Shown here: positions 7,820 to 16,915 of the stretch, piece by piece
How the letters are laid out: each line of letters opens with the position of its first letter
Position numbering within the stretch: position 1 is the stretch's first letter
Source of the DNA: Acetobacter aceti NBRC 14818
Lineage (GTDB): Bacteria > Pseudomonadota > Alphaproteobacteria > Acetobacterales > Acetobacteraceae
DNA: 64,000 nt
Assembly: GCF_000193495.2 (NCBI RefSeq)
Contig: NZ_AP023410.1
Coordinates: forward strand, 2,170,001-2,234,000
Reading direction: 5' to 3'
Position numbers and translations under genes: made by a program
Notes under the pieces: model-generated
The model's input: only the letters and a program-made list of their open reading frames with translations
Database searches by the model: none
What the model was told of the DNA's origin: nothing

Positions 7820-10258
7820 TTACTTCGTAGCGCCATCGAGTGTGTAGGCAAGGATGTAATCGCCTGAGCGCGTCCCAAGACCACCATGACCACCGGCGGC
7901 GATCAGCACATACTGCTTGCCCTCGACTTCATAGCTCATGGGCGTCGCCTGACCACCAGCCGGGAGACGATCCTTCCAGATCACCTTGCCTGTGGCGACA
8001 TCGAACGCACGCAGATAGTCGTCCGCTGTCGCGCCCATGAACAGCAGTCCACCCTTGGTCACAATGTTTCCGCCGATATTATACATGCCTGTGGGCAGCG
8101 GCAGATTGTTGTGCGTCCGGAAAGGCCCCGTATCACGCGTCGTGCCGACAGGGTGCTGCCATACGATCTTCTTGGTCACGAGGTCGATCGCAGTCAGCGT
8201 GCCCCAGATCGGTCCCTTGCAGGGAATCTGCAGCGGGTTCAACCAGGGGTTGGTGTAGGCGACATACGGCGTGCCGTAGTCAGGCGAGATGGCCAGAGCG
8301 TTGCCTTTCGGCGTTGGCTCGTTGCCTGCGCCCTGCCATTTCGGCAGCACGCCTTCCTCCTCAAGCTTGTTGCGATGATCGAGCTTGATACGGAACGGCA
8401 GGTAGCTGGCGTTGGCGAACATCAGCTTGCGGGCCGGGTCAATGGTGATGCCCTGCCAGTCAACGACACCATAGAACGCCGGATAGACGATCGTGGTCTT
8501 GCCGACGTGCGGTGGCGTAAACTGACCCTCATAGGCCGACTCACGATACTCGAGACGGCACAGCATCTGGTCCAGCAGGGTTGCGCCCCACATGTCGGAC
8601 TCTTTGAGGTTCGCTGGCGTCAGGCTCGGCATTGCCGCCGGATAAGGCTGCGTCGGGCTGACACGATCATCCGGAGCATGACCGGCTGTCGGAACAGGAC
8701 GCTCCTCGACCGGATAGCCCGGAACCGGCTGACCCGTTCGCCGATCAAGCACGAAGAACTCGCCGCGCTTCGTGCTCTGCACCAGAGCCGGAACAGTCTG
8801 ACCGTTCGCATCCGGCAGATCGACCATTGTCGGGCCACTCGGAAGATCCATGTCCCACAGATCGTGATGGACCGTCTGGTAGAGCCAGCGACGCTCACCC
8901 GTTACGATATCGAGGGCGACAGTCGCACTGGACGTTGCATCATCGAACGGACGACGTGAACCGCCCCAGTTGTCCGGCGGGGCATTACCCGTGCCGAAAT
9001 AGACCAGACCAAGATCAGGATCGGCCGTGTAGACGCCCCACGCATTCGGTGTGTCACGCGTGAGCATGTCACCCGGACCCGGCGTCCATGTCTCGGGATT
9101 GTGGCCCGCATCCCATGCCCAGGCGATCTTGCCTGTGGTGGCGTCGAAGGCGCGCACAGCGCCCGAAGGCTCGAAGTTGGCCTGATTGTCAAAGATCCAG
9201 CCGCCCGTGATCAGACGGTTTTTCATGACCATCGGAGGCGAGGTGATGAAGTGGAAGCCCAGCGGCACATTGCCCATGTATTCGCGCATGGAAATGAAGC
9301 CATGATCACCGAAGTCATCACAGGGCTGACCGGTCTCGGCATTGACCGCGACGATGCGGGCATCAGCTACCGGTGAGTAGATACGCTCACGGCAGGATGT
9401 CTGGATCTCGTCGGGAATGCGATAGTAGGAGACGCCACGGCAGGCGAGATAGACGTTCGTGTCCAGATCGGCCTTGGCAGGCTTCGGATCGTACTTCCAT
9501 TTGACCTTGCCGGTCTTGGCGTCCAGCGCCATCACCCAGCTATGCGGGGTGCATATATAAAGAGTGTCCTTGACCTTGATGGGGGTCAGTTCGAGATTGA
9601 ACTCGTGACCGGCATCAGGCCCGGCCACAACTGCTTCACCCGCCTGCTGCGTGTCGCCGGTCCGTGTGACCCATGCCCGTTTCAGATTACTGATATTGGC
9701 CGGCGTGATCTGGTCCAGCGGGGTATAACGCTGTCCCTGGGCATTGCGGCCATAATAGTGCCAGTCACCGGCAGGAACGCCGTCATGCATATCCGGTAGG
9801 CTCGCAGCCATGCGGTCAGCAGCCACCGTGCCGTTGATGGAGTAGGAAGAGAAGCAGCTTGCAACCAGCGCAAGGCAGGAAACAGCCAGCGCCCCGAGTA
9901 CTTCCCGCTTGTCGGTCATCCACGTTGAACCGGCGCGCCAGACGCCCGGGATCAGCAGCCAGACGCCAAGGCCAACAAGTGTCAGAAGGCGAACTTCAAG
10001 GCCCCAGATATTGAAGCCGACTTCAAACAGCGACCAGACAGTCGCCAGCAGCAGGAATGCCGCATACAGGCGCATTGCCGTCTGTGGCTTGCTCAGCCCC
10101 AGAACGGCTGCGGCAAGCATGACGAATCCTGCGAGCGCGTAAAACCACGAACCTCCAAGAAAAAGAAGCTTAATTCCTCCCAATAAAAGAAATAAACCCA
10201 TAATTCCGAAAATAACAGAGGTTATGACTGACCATAACTTCATGCCACTTTTCTGCAT
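7820..10258 (-). CDS. Membrane-bound PQQ-dependent dehydrogenase (glucose/quinate/shikimate family)
   Basis: Inner-membrane quinoprotein that oxidises a sugar, polyol or cyclic acid in the periplasm and passes electrons to ubiquinone. The chosen start (MQKSGMKLWS) gives 812 residues; a longer frame to 10348 adds a charged, non-homologous leader. About five membrane helices occupy residues 8-140, then the eight-bladed PQQ propeller. Visible motifs are GRNAQGQRYTPLDQI, LACRGVSYY, GNAPPDNWGG (the Asp matches the catalytic Asp of E. coli Gcd), QTVHHDLWDMDLPSGP and RLPAGGQATPMSYEVEG. Some loops differ from classical glucose dehydrogenase, so the substrate is left open. The upstream gap carries a 37-bp dyad. 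Confidence 0.93.
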   Translation of the reverse strand: MQKSGMKLWSVITSVIFGIMGLFLLLGGIKLLFLGGSWFYALAGFVMLAAAVLGLSKPQTAMRLYAAFLLLATVWSLFEVGFNIWGLEVRLLTLVGLGVWLLIPGVWRAGSTWMTDKREVLGALAVSCLALVASCFSSYSINGTVAADRMAASLPDMHDGVPAGDWHYYGRNAQGQRYTPLDQITPANISNLKRAWVTRTGDTQQAGEAVVAGPDAGHEFNLELTPIKVKDTLYICTPHSWVMALDAKTGKVKWKYDPKPAKADLDTNVYLACRGVSYYRIPDEIQTSCRERIYSPVADARIVAVNAETGQPCDDFGDHGFISMREYMGNVPLGFHFITSPPMVMKNRLITGGWIFDNQANFEPSGAVRAFDATTGKIAWAWDAGHNPETWTPGPGDMLTRDTPNAWGVYTADPDLGLVYFGTGNAPPDNWGGSRRPFDDATSSATVALDIVTGERRWLYQTVHHDLWDMDLPSGPTMVDLPDANGQTVPALVQSTKRGEFFVLDRRTGQPVPGYPVEERPVPTAGHAPDDRVSPTQPYPAAMPSLTPANLKESDMWGATLLDQMLCRLEYRESAYEGQFTPPHVGKTTIVYPAFYGVVDWQGITIDPARKLMFANASYLPFRIKLDHRNKLEEEGVLPKWQGAGNEPTPKGNALAISPDYGTPYVAYTNPWLNPLQIPCKGPIWGTLTAIDLVTKKIVWQHPVGTTRDTGPFRTHNNLPLPTGMYNIGGNIVTKGGLLFMGATADDYLRAFDVATGKVIWKDRLPAGGQATPMSYEVEGKQYVLIAAGGHGGLGTRSGDYILAYTLDGATK

Positions 10259-10413
10259 TTCATCTTTCTTTCTTCTGCATACCCTAATCTGTTCCGAAAT
10301 TTTATTTTTCGAATACGAAACAAAAGGCTGCGCGGACAGATAAGGCATTCACCGCATGAGCCATTTTCAAAACAAGGATTCAGACGCAGGAATCACATAA
10401 ATTTGTTTTCTGG

Positions 10414-10450
10414 CACCCAAAACTGTATCGGATATGATACAGTTTTGGTG
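10414..10450. promoter_or_regulatory. Strong dyad upstream of the PQQ dehydrogenase gene
   Basis: CCAAAACTGTATC (10417-10429) and GATACAGTTTTGG (10436-10448) are perfect inverted copies around a 6-base spacer, and the symmetry extends to CACC/GGTG with one extra C. It lies about 155 bp before the dehydrogenase start. It looks like an operator for a dimeric regulator, though a hairpin role is possible. The rest of the 349-bp gap (10259-10607) shows only an AT-rich leader near 10260-10320. Confidence 0.6.
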
Positions 10451-10607
10451 ACGCCATTAAAGCAGGCAGCATCAGAGGCTTGCTCTTGCCCATTGTTTAT
10501 AAAAGGATAATTTCAGTGCCTTGCGATTTCGGCACTTCATGACAAAGCGATGAATTCTGGTGCATGCCCGTCACGTAGCGCCCAACGCATCAGTCAGGGA
10601 ACGGCCT

Positions 10608-11645
10608 TCAGCCTTCTGACGGGACATGCGCCTCGATATCGTGGAACTTCGAATAATCCACAGCCAGACCGCCGCTCGGCCGTGTGTGAATGATGTCCAC
10701 AAACCGGTGATTGTGCAGAACCTTGTCAAACGCATAGGCCGTCCGGGCGAACACCGTCTGCCCCATGGCCTCATCCGTTCCGGTGACTGTCACGATGATC
10801 TCGGCCTCTTCCGCCTGCAACTCCTGCAACGAGCATCTGTGCAGCGGGCTGGTCTCCGTCACGACATGCGCCAGCACGAAGGCAAAGCGCAGAACCGGTA
10901 CATGCGCCTGCACCAGCGTCAGCGGCTCGAAGCGCCGCTCAAGATGACCGTCATGCGTGACAATCAGCCGTGACAGGGCAACCTCGACATCCACGGACAG
11001 GATCAGGCTGCGACGGCAGTTGGCGATCCGGATACACAGGGCGGATACCCCGTTTTCATCCGACACGACCGCCTTGTTACTGAAGATGATCCGGGCGCGG
11101 GGACGGGCGATTCGGGCAAAGACGGCACCTGCGGCCAGCGCATTGACCATCATGCCCAGCAGCACTTCGAACGACACGATCACATTGGCGGCGACACCGC
11201 TCGGCACCATGCCGCCATAACCGACGGTCGACAGCGTCTGCACGCTGAAAAAGAACAGGTCCAGAAAGGACAGGGGGTGCGGACCCGTCACTTCGCCGGG
11301 AACCAGCGCATACAGCACGGCGAACAGCAGGTTCACCACCACATAGGAGACGAACGCCCAGAAAGTGAAGGCAGTCCAGCTGGCTGTCAGGGCATGATGG
11401 TACATGTCTGACCAGAGCGCGTCATGCACCCCGACACGCACCACATCGGCATGCTTCTTTTCGTCGAGAGCATGGGCCCGGAAACGGCGGATGGCCTCCT
11501 TGGTGGAGATATGCCTTTTCGTCTTCCCGGAATGTTTCCCGGTGGACGGTGAATGAGCTGGAGCGTCCTGACGCTCTCCCTCCTGCGGCTCCTGCGATGC
11601 AGAGGAACGTTGTGCATTCAGTCGCTGCCAGATCCGCTTCATCAT
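10608..11645 (-). CDS. KirBac-type inward rectifier potassium channel
   Basis: Bacterial homologue of eukaryotic Kir channels. The start MMKRIWQRLN is preferred (345 residues) because AGAGG is well spaced upstream; the frame stays open to 11756. Residues 1-60 are polar and cytoplasmic, an outer helix is near 92-115, and the pore helix with the selectivity filter TVGYG is at 140-144. The inner helix follows (VIVSFEVLLGMMVNALAAGAVF), then the immunoglobulin-like C-terminal Kir domain (AEEAEIIVTVTGTDEAMGQT, about 290-310). Function is K+ conduction across the inner membrane; the gating ligand is unknown. It is divergent from the guanine deaminase gene. Confidence 0.93.
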   Translation of the reverse strand: MMKRIWQRLNAQRSSASQEPQEGERQDAPAHSPSTGKHSGKTKRHISTKEAIRRFRAHALDEKKHADVVRVGVHDALWSDMYHHALTASWTAFTFWAFVSYVVVNLLFAVLYALVPGEVTGPHPLSFLDLFFFSVQTLSTVGYGGMVPSGVAANVIVSFEVLLGMMVNALAAGAVFARIARPRARIIFSNKAVVSDENGVSALCIRIANCRRSLILSVDVEVALSRLIVTHDGHLERRFEPLTLVQAHVPVLRFAFVLAHVVTETSPLHRCSLQELQAEEAEIIVTVTGTDEAMGQTVFARTAYAFDKVLHNHRFVDIIHTRPSGGLAVDYSKFHDIEAHVPSEG

Positions 11646-11848
11646 GTCCTCTTCAAGGATGAAAAGGCACGGAAAACAGGCCGCGCCGCCCCTCTTCTCC
11701 CCATACCGGCATGACTGGTTTCCCGCTACCGAGGCTTCTGCATGGAACCCCCGCATTCCCCATTTGGCGAAAAACTTTCTATCCTCGGAAAAACCGGTTC
11801 CACACGACTGTCCGGACCGGTCAGCACATCAGACAGGGTAATGCGCGA

Positions 11849-13186
11849 ATGACATCCAGCCGCACTCAATCCGCAGTCCGGGGCCGTATCGTCACCTTCC
11901 GGGACAATCCATTCAACGTCCCGCCATCCGAAGCCCTGTTGGTAGAAGAAGATGGGCTGGTCGTCATGGAAGGCGGCCTGATCACTCAGGTCGGCGCCTA
12001 TACAACACTCCGTGACACGCTGAACGCAGACACCACTGTTGTCTCTTATGGCGATGCCCTGATCTCGGCGGGCTTCATCGACACGCATGTGCATTACCCG
12101 CAACTGCCGGTCATCGCATCGTGGGGACAGCAGCTGCTGGAGTGGCTGGACCGGTATGTCTTTCCAGCGGAGGCCGCCTTCTCCGATCCGCTGGTGGCGC
12201 GGGACACCGCCCGACGGTTCCTTGGCGAACTGCTGCGTGCCGGCACGACGACCGCCGCCGTTTACTGTACGGTGCACCCACAGTCTGTGGACGCCTTCTT
12301 CACCGAAGCTGAGCGGATCGGCGCACGCATGATCGCGGGCAAGGTGCTGATGGATCGCAACGCCCCCGACACCCTGCGGGACTCGGTGAAAACGGGCTAT
12401 GCCGACTCGGCGGCGCTTATCGGACGCTGGCACGGAAAGAAGCGGCTCTCCTACGCCGTCACACCGCGATTCGCGATCACCAGCACACCGGAACAGCTGG
12501 AAGCCGCTGGCCAGCTGCTCCGTGAGCATGACGGGCTCTTCATGCAGACGCATCTTTCCGAAAATCTGCACGAAATCGAAACCGTCGCCCGTCTGTTCCC
12601 CGAGCGCTCCTCCTATCTCGATGTCTATGATCATGCCGGACTGGTCGGTCCCCGCAGCATCTTCGGGCATGGCGTGCATATCGGTGAAAAGGAGTTCTGC
12701 CGCTGCCATGAGAGTGCTGCGAGTCTGGCGCACTGCCCGACCTCGAATCTGTTTCTTGGCAGCGGACTCTTCAAGCTTTTTGAAGCCCTGTCCCCGGAAC
12801 GTCCGGTGCGCGTGGGCCTGGGCACCGATGTCGGCGCGGGCACGTCCCTTTCCCAACTCCGGACGCTGGGCGAGGCCTACAAGGTGGCGCAACTGACGGG
12901 CCGCTCACTCCATCCCGTTCAGGCCTTCTGGCTGGCGACCGCGGGAAGCGCCCGTTCTCTGCATCTGGAAGACAGAATCGGCACGCTCGCACCGGGCATG
13001 GAAGCAGATCTGTGCGTGCTCGATCCACATGCCTTTCCCCTGCTCGATTACAGGGCGTCACGCTGTGAAAGCGTCGAAGAGCTGCTTTTCACCCTGATGA
13101 CCCTTGGAGACGAGCGTTGCATTTCAGCCACATGGGTGGGAGGGACGTGCGTCCATACACGCGAAAATGGCTCTTTATATGGCTAG
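11849..13186 (+). CDS. guaD: Guanine deaminase
   Basis: Amidohydrolase that converts guanine to xanthine and ammonia in purine salvage and breakdown. The ATG at 11849 (445 residues) is chosen because the family begins shortly before the beta-sandwich segment (RGRIVTFRDNP) and an AGGG lies upstream; the frame is open further to 11711. Metal and catalytic motifs are DTHVHYPQ (residues 79-86), QTHLSEN, FGHGVHI and GLGTDVGAGTS, matching a mononuclear zinc guanine deaminase. It stands alone, followed by the porin gene 120 bp later. Confidence 0.93.
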   Translation: MTSSRTQSAVRGRIVTFRDNPFNVPPSEALLVEEDGLVVMEGGLITQVGAYTTLRDTLNADTTVVSYGDALISAGFIDTHVHYPQLPVIASWGQQLLEWLDRYVFPAEAAFSDPLVARDTARRFLGELLRAGTTTAAVYCTVHPQSVDAFFTEAERIGARMIAGKVLMDRNAPDTLRDSVKTGYADSAALIGRWHGKKRLSYAVTPRFAITSTPEQLEAAGQLLREHDGLFMQTHLSENLHEIETVARLFPERSSYLDVYDHAGLVGPRSIFGHGVHIGEKEFCRCHESAASLAHCPTSNLFLGSGLFKLFEALSPERPVRVGLGTDVGAGTSLSQLRTLGEAYKVAQLTGRSLHPVQAFWLATAGSARSLHLEDRIGTLAPGMEADLCVLDPHAFPLLDYRASRCESVEELLFTLMTLGDERCISATWVGGTCVHTRENGSLYG

Positions 13187-13306
13187 AAACGGCAGAAATC
13201 CCTCAGTGCAACAAAACTGAAATACCTGTGTCATTCAAGCTTCACGCCGTTTTCCGTGAGCAGAGATTAACAGGGCGTCATCCCACGGCTCCGGATCAAG
13301 AGAGAG

Positions 13307-15010
13307 ATGACCCTGTCCTCCCGTTTCCTACTTCTTTCACTGACAGTACTGAGCGGAGCATCAGTCCTGTCGGTTTCCCCTGCACAGGCAGCAACGTCCG
13401 ACAGCGCAGAAGTTGCCGAACTGCGTCGTGAAATGGCCGAGATGCGCCATGAGATGCTGAGCATGCGCTCCGAGCTGCGTCACCGGAACACGTTCCCGAC
13501 CAACCATGATGGTCGTCCGGCTTCCGATCGTGGCGAGGCTCACTCATGGAAAAGCGCTCACGCAGCGGCTGCCCATACACCGAACGACTATAACGGCTCT
13601 CCGGAAGCCGGCATTGCGTTCAACCAGCCTGCGAAAATCAACTATCACGCCACAGGCGACGGTCGTCCGGCTTCTGATCGCGGCATCACCAGCTCGTGGG
13701 AAGATTTCAAGCGCGCTTCCGCCGATACGGAAGTCGTGCAGGTCGGCGGCATGAAGATCGGCTTCCCGAACGGTCGCCCGACGATCCAGTCCGAAGACGG
13801 CAAATATGCCTTCTCGATCGGTCTCGCCTTTCATGAAGACTTCGGTGGCTTCATGGGCGTGAGCCCGAAGGCTGGCGAAGCCAAGGGCAAGTTCAATGGT
13901 TTCACGTCAAACGCCCGTCGTCTGCGTATTCCGTTCACCTTCCGCTACAAGGACTGGGTCGCCAACGTCACACCTGACTTCGGTGCGGGCAACAACGACG
14001 GCACCGTCGGTCTTTACGAAGCGAACCTGAACTACGCCGGTCTGCGCAACACCATCCTGACGGTCGGTTACTTCCAGCCGCGCGTGACGGAAGAAGATTC
14101 CGAGAGCTCGAACGAATTCGAGTTCATGGAACGTCCGGGCATCACCGATATCGTGCGTAACATCGCCGCCAGCGATGCGCGCTTCTCGATCGGTGGTCTG
14201 CATTATGAAAAGCGTTGGTGGATCGGTGCCTACTTCACCGGTCAGCAGTTCGGTGGACGTAACGCCAGCGGTTACTACGGCGGCGACGGCGCGGTCAGCG
14301 ACAGCCAGACGGGCGGCACCTTCCGTGTCGCAGGTCGTCCTGTCGCCACCAAGGACTGGGATCTGCATCTCGGTATTTCCGCCATTTCGGCCTTCAAGCC
14401 GAACAATGGCACGCACGGTCGTTCCTTCACGCTCAGCCAGCGTCCTGAAGTCAACCTTGGTGAAGACAGCCTGCTCGGTACGGGCGCGATCACCAACGTG
14501 TCCCAGGTCTGGGCAGCCGGTCCTGAAGTTGGTCTTCGCTGGAAAAGCCTCGTTATCAAGAGTGAATACTACCACATCGGTGTAAACCGTTCGCACAATG
14601 CGTCCGGCCAGTCTCTTGGCAACCTGAACTTTGGCGGCTGGTATGTGGCTGCAAACTACACCCTGTTCGGCACGCCGCGTGCCTACAACTACAAGGAAGG
14701 CGCTTTCGCCGCTCCGGGCGTAAAAGAGAACCAGGAATTCAATCCTGCAACCGGTCACTGGGGTGCGCTTGAAATCACCGGCCGTTACAGTGAAACCAAT
14801 CTCAACAGCCAGCCGAACTCCGCCACAGGCATTCGTGGCGGCAACCAGATCGTCTGGTCGGGTGGTCTGAACTGGTATCCGAACCGCCACTTCCGCGTGA
14901 TGCTGGACTACAACCACTTCATCGACCAGCGGACCAACAACGACGGTCTCGTCAACATCGCAGGCCGCAACGGAAACTCCGTCGCCGCCCGTGTGCAGGC
15001 TGCTTTCTGA
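13307..15010 (+). CDS. OprO/OprP-family porin
   Basis: A 567-residue outer-membrane porin (Porin_O_P family, phosphate/polyphosphate-selective type in Pseudomonas). A signal peptide ends near residue 28 (PAQA-A). Residues 34-59 form a heptad coiled coil (ELRREMAEMRHEMLSMRSEL), which could trimerise or contact peptidoglycan. An unusual linker repeats DGRPASDRG twice (about 68-76 and 118-126) before the barrel. The protein ends with Phe, as expected for Bam recognition. Specificity cannot be read from the sequence. A clear terminator follows at 15025. Confidence 0.88.
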   Translation: MTLSSRFLLLSLTVLSGASVLSVSPAQAATSDSAEVAELRREMAEMRHEMLSMRSELRHRNTFPTNHDGRPASDRGEAHSWKSAHAAAAHTPNDYNGSPEAGIAFNQPAKINYHATGDGRPASDRGITSSWEDFKRASADTEVVQVGGMKIGFPNGRPTIQSEDGKYAFSIGLAFHEDFGGFMGVSPKAGEAKGKFNGFTSNARRLRIPFTFRYKDWVANVTPDFGAGNNDGTVGLYEANLNYAGLRNTILTVGYFQPRVTEEDSESSNEFEFMERPGITDIVRNIAASDARFSIGGLHYEKRWWIGAYFTGQQFGGRNASGYYGGDGAVSDSQTGGTFRVAGRPVATKDWDLHLGISAISAFKPNNGTHGRSFTLSQRPEVNLGEDSLLGTGAITNVSQVWAAGPEVGLRWKSLVIKSEYYHIGVNRSHNASGQSLGNLNFGGWYVAANYTLFGTPRAYNYKEGAFAAPGVKENQEFNPATGHWGALEITGRYSETNLNSQPNSATGIRGGNQIVWSGGLNWYPNRHFRVMLDYNHFIDQRTNNDGLVNIAGRNGNSVAARVQAAF

Positions 15011-15024
15011 TCTGCAACGACAGG

Positions 15025-15054
15025 AAGGAGCGGGATATATCCCGCTCCTTTTTT
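15025..15054 (+). terminator. Rho-independent terminator of the porin gene
   Basis: An 11-bp perfect stem, AAGGAGCGGGA / TCCCGCTCCTT, with a TATA loop, followed at once by TTTT. It starts 15 bp after the porin stop codon. Confidence 0.92.
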
Positions 15055-15083
15055 ATAGGTGTGATGCGGCCCGATTCCCTGAG

Positions 15084-15137
15084 CGTTCTGGCCGTCTGAT
15101 CACAAACAAACGTTCTGGCCGTCTGATCACAAACAAA
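15084..15137. repeat. 27-bp perfect tandem duplication
   Basis: The unit CGTTCTGGCCGTCTGATCAC plus AAACAAA occurs twice with no spacer (15084-15110 and 15111-15137), between the porin terminator and the bfd terminator. It looks like a recent local duplication by slippage. Confidence 0.9.
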
Positions 15138-15167
15138 AAGGCAGGGAGCTTTCACTCCCTGCCTTTT
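15136..15167. terminator. Bidirectional terminator between porin and bfd
   Basis: A 13-bp stem, AAAAGGCAGGGAG / CTCCCTGCCTTTT, with a 6-base loop. A-rich on the left and T-rich on the right, it can stop transcription from both sides and mainly serves the leftward bfd gene. Confidence 0.85.
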
Positions 15168-15197
15168 GTATTTTCATCGACTCAAATGTCGAAGCGA

Positions 15198-15443
15198 TCA
15201 GGCGACAGCGCGCGCGCCATCCTGCTGTGCGGCCAGTTCCATGGCTGCCATGGCGGCGGCGGATGCGTTGCGCTGCTTCAACGCCTCACGAAGGATGCAG
15301 ACAACGCCTTTGACACAGTTGCCACACTGCGCCCGACATTTTCGGGCTGCATAGACTTCTACGGGTCGTGTTGCTCCGGCTTCCACCGCAGCGCTTACAT
15401 CATGATCGGTCAGCCCGTTACAGGAGCAGATATACATCCACAT
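15198..15443 (-). CDS. bfd: Bacterioferritin-associated ferredoxin
   Basis: Small [2Fe-2S] ferredoxin that donates electrons to bacterioferritin to release stored iron. It has 81 residues. The Bfd cluster pattern is visible as CSC (Cys6, Cys8) and CGNC (Cys40, Cys43), plus an extra Cys36. The start may instead be Met3 (MYICSCN), which has GAGG seven bases upstream. The tail after residue 58 is Ala-rich and probably disordered. The upstream region (15444-15671) is AT-rich and includes an ATGAGAA...TTCGCAAT stretch loosely like a Fur site, not strong enough to call. Confidence 0.9.
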   Translation of the reverse strand: MWMYICSCNGLTDHDVSAAVEAGATRPVEVYAARKCRAQCGNCVKGVVCILREALKQRNASAAAMAAMELAAQQDGARAVA

Positions 15444-15671
15444 GCCTCATCGCCTCAACGTAGTAATATGTTAGCAGTCAATGAGAACGCTTCGCAATAA
15501 CATTTCTGTCAATTCATCCGAAAAAGTGCTTTCAGGACCAGACAGGCATTCGGTCACTCAGCGGATATCCGGGAAAGACCGCAGTTTCTTTCCACCCTTA
15601 AAAATATTTCATCTTTGGTTTTTCCTTCCTCAGGCTGATATGTCACCCGCAACAGGTTCGAGGGAGGTGAT

Positions 15672-16754
15672 GTGAGGGACGTTCCACACATTCTACAGGT
15701 CATGGCGGCACGCGGTCACGGTGGTGCCGAGTTGTATTCGACCGACGTCATGCTGGGTCTGCACAAGGCTGGCGTCCGGCAGACTGTGGTTCTTCATCCC
15801 GACAACCCGCGCCTGAAAGAACTCGAGGACGCAGGTCTTGCGCTCGAAACCGAGGCCCTGAAGTCGCCGCTTGCCCTATGGAGGAAGTGGCGCATGACAC
15901 AGCTTATCCGTCGCCTTGAGCCTTCCATCATCCATTGCTGGATGCGTCGCGCGGCCACCAGCATCCCGGCCAATGCGAGTCATCTTTCCGGCGACCGTCC
16001 CGTCATTGGCTGGTTCGGCAATTACCGTGACCTCAAGCCCTACGCTCACTGCACGCATCTTGTAGGCTGCACGCCGGATATCGCGGAACGGATGCGTGCC
16101 GACCCGGACTGGCATCCTGTCGATAATGCTACGGCAAAGGATCGCATCTTTTCCGCTCCCACCTTTTCCTCGGTCACACCCGAGCCACCGCTGCCACGTT
16201 CGGAGCTCGACACGCCACAGGATGCCCGCGTTCTGCTGACCCTCTCGCGCCTGCATGAGGCGAAGGGACTCGAAACACTCATCTCGGCAATGCAGCAACT
16301 CCCGGATTGTTACCTCTGGATGGCCGGCGAAGGCCCATTGCGTGCCGCACTGGAAGAACAGGCGAAACAGGAAGGCGTGATCAACCGGATTCGCTTCGCC
16401 GGATGGCGGACAGATCGCGGCGCTCTTCTGGCTGCGTCCGATATCTGCGTTCTGCCTTCACGCTATGAGCCTTTCGGGACCGTCATTCTGGATGCCTGGT
16501 CCACGAAAACGCCTTTAGTGGCCTGTGCCGCCGCTGGTCCCCGCGCCTATATTCGCACCGGCGAAAACGGCATGCTGACTCCCATCGACGATCTTGCGGC
16601 GCTTGTCAGCGCCATCCGGTCCGTACTGGATGACAGCACTCTGAGAGACCGGATTGTCGCGGGCGGCCTTGCTGATTACGAGCACGGCTTCACACCGCAG
16701 GTCGTGATCAACCGCTGGCGGGCAATCTACGACACCTGTCTGGCTTCTGTCTGA
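15672..16754 (+). CDS. Glycosyltransferase family 4 protein
   Basis: A 360-residue GT-B glycosyltransferase, probably acting on cell-surface glycans. The GTG start is supported by a strong GGGAGGTGA just upstream; the overlapping ATG is followed at once by a stop. The N-terminal domain has the glycine-rich acceptor loop (ARGHGGAELYSTDVM). The C-terminal domain shows LLTLSRLHEAKGLETLI, WMAGEGP, AGWRTD and the EX7E-like sugar-nucleotide motif region (SRYEPFGTVILDAW). It stands alone, not joined to the glycan locus at 28961. Confidence 0.88.
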   Translation: MRDVPHILQVMAARGHGGAELYSTDVMLGLHKAGVRQTVVLHPDNPRLKELEDAGLALETEALKSPLALWRKWRMTQLIRRLEPSIIHCWMRRAATSIPANASHLSGDRPVIGWFGNYRDLKPYAHCTHLVGCTPDIAERMRADPDWHPVDNATAKDRIFSAPTFSSVTPEPPLPRSELDTPQDARVLLTLSRLHEAKGLETLISAMQQLPDCYLWMAGEGPLRAALEEQAKQEGVINRIRFAGWRTDRGALLAASDICVLPSRYEPFGTVILDAWSTKTPLVACAAAGPRAYIRTGENGMLTPIDDLAALVSAIRSVLDDSTLRDRIVAGGLADYEHGFTPQVVINRWRAIYDTCLASV

Positions 16755-16885
16755 ACCTTCCGGAAAGGTGGAACAGGACTGTTTTACGAGAGCGTATCCT
16801 GTGAGCGGGATAGTGATCCTGCAAAAGCCATCCGTTACATTCCGCAATTCTTATGAACGCAACGTCACAAAAACAGTCTTGAGTT

Positions 16886-16915
16886 ATATCTTAAAACATA
16901 TATATCGTAAGATAT
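16886..16915. promoter_or_regulatory. Inverted repeat overlapping the padR start codon
   Basis: ATATCTTA (16886-16893) and TAAGATAT (16908-16915) are perfect inverted copies with 14 bases between them. The right arm overlaps the ATG at 16914. PadR regulators usually bind such dyads in their own promoters, so this is a likely autoregulatory operator. Confidence 0.65.

Noticed and set aside
7886..8959. Long plus-strand frame inside the PQQ dehydrogenase gene
   Set aside because: Antisense shadow of a clearly coding gene with high GC at third positions.
13907..14917. Long minus-strand frame inside the porin gene
   Set aside because: Antisense shadow; the plus-strand porin has a signal peptide and barrel features.
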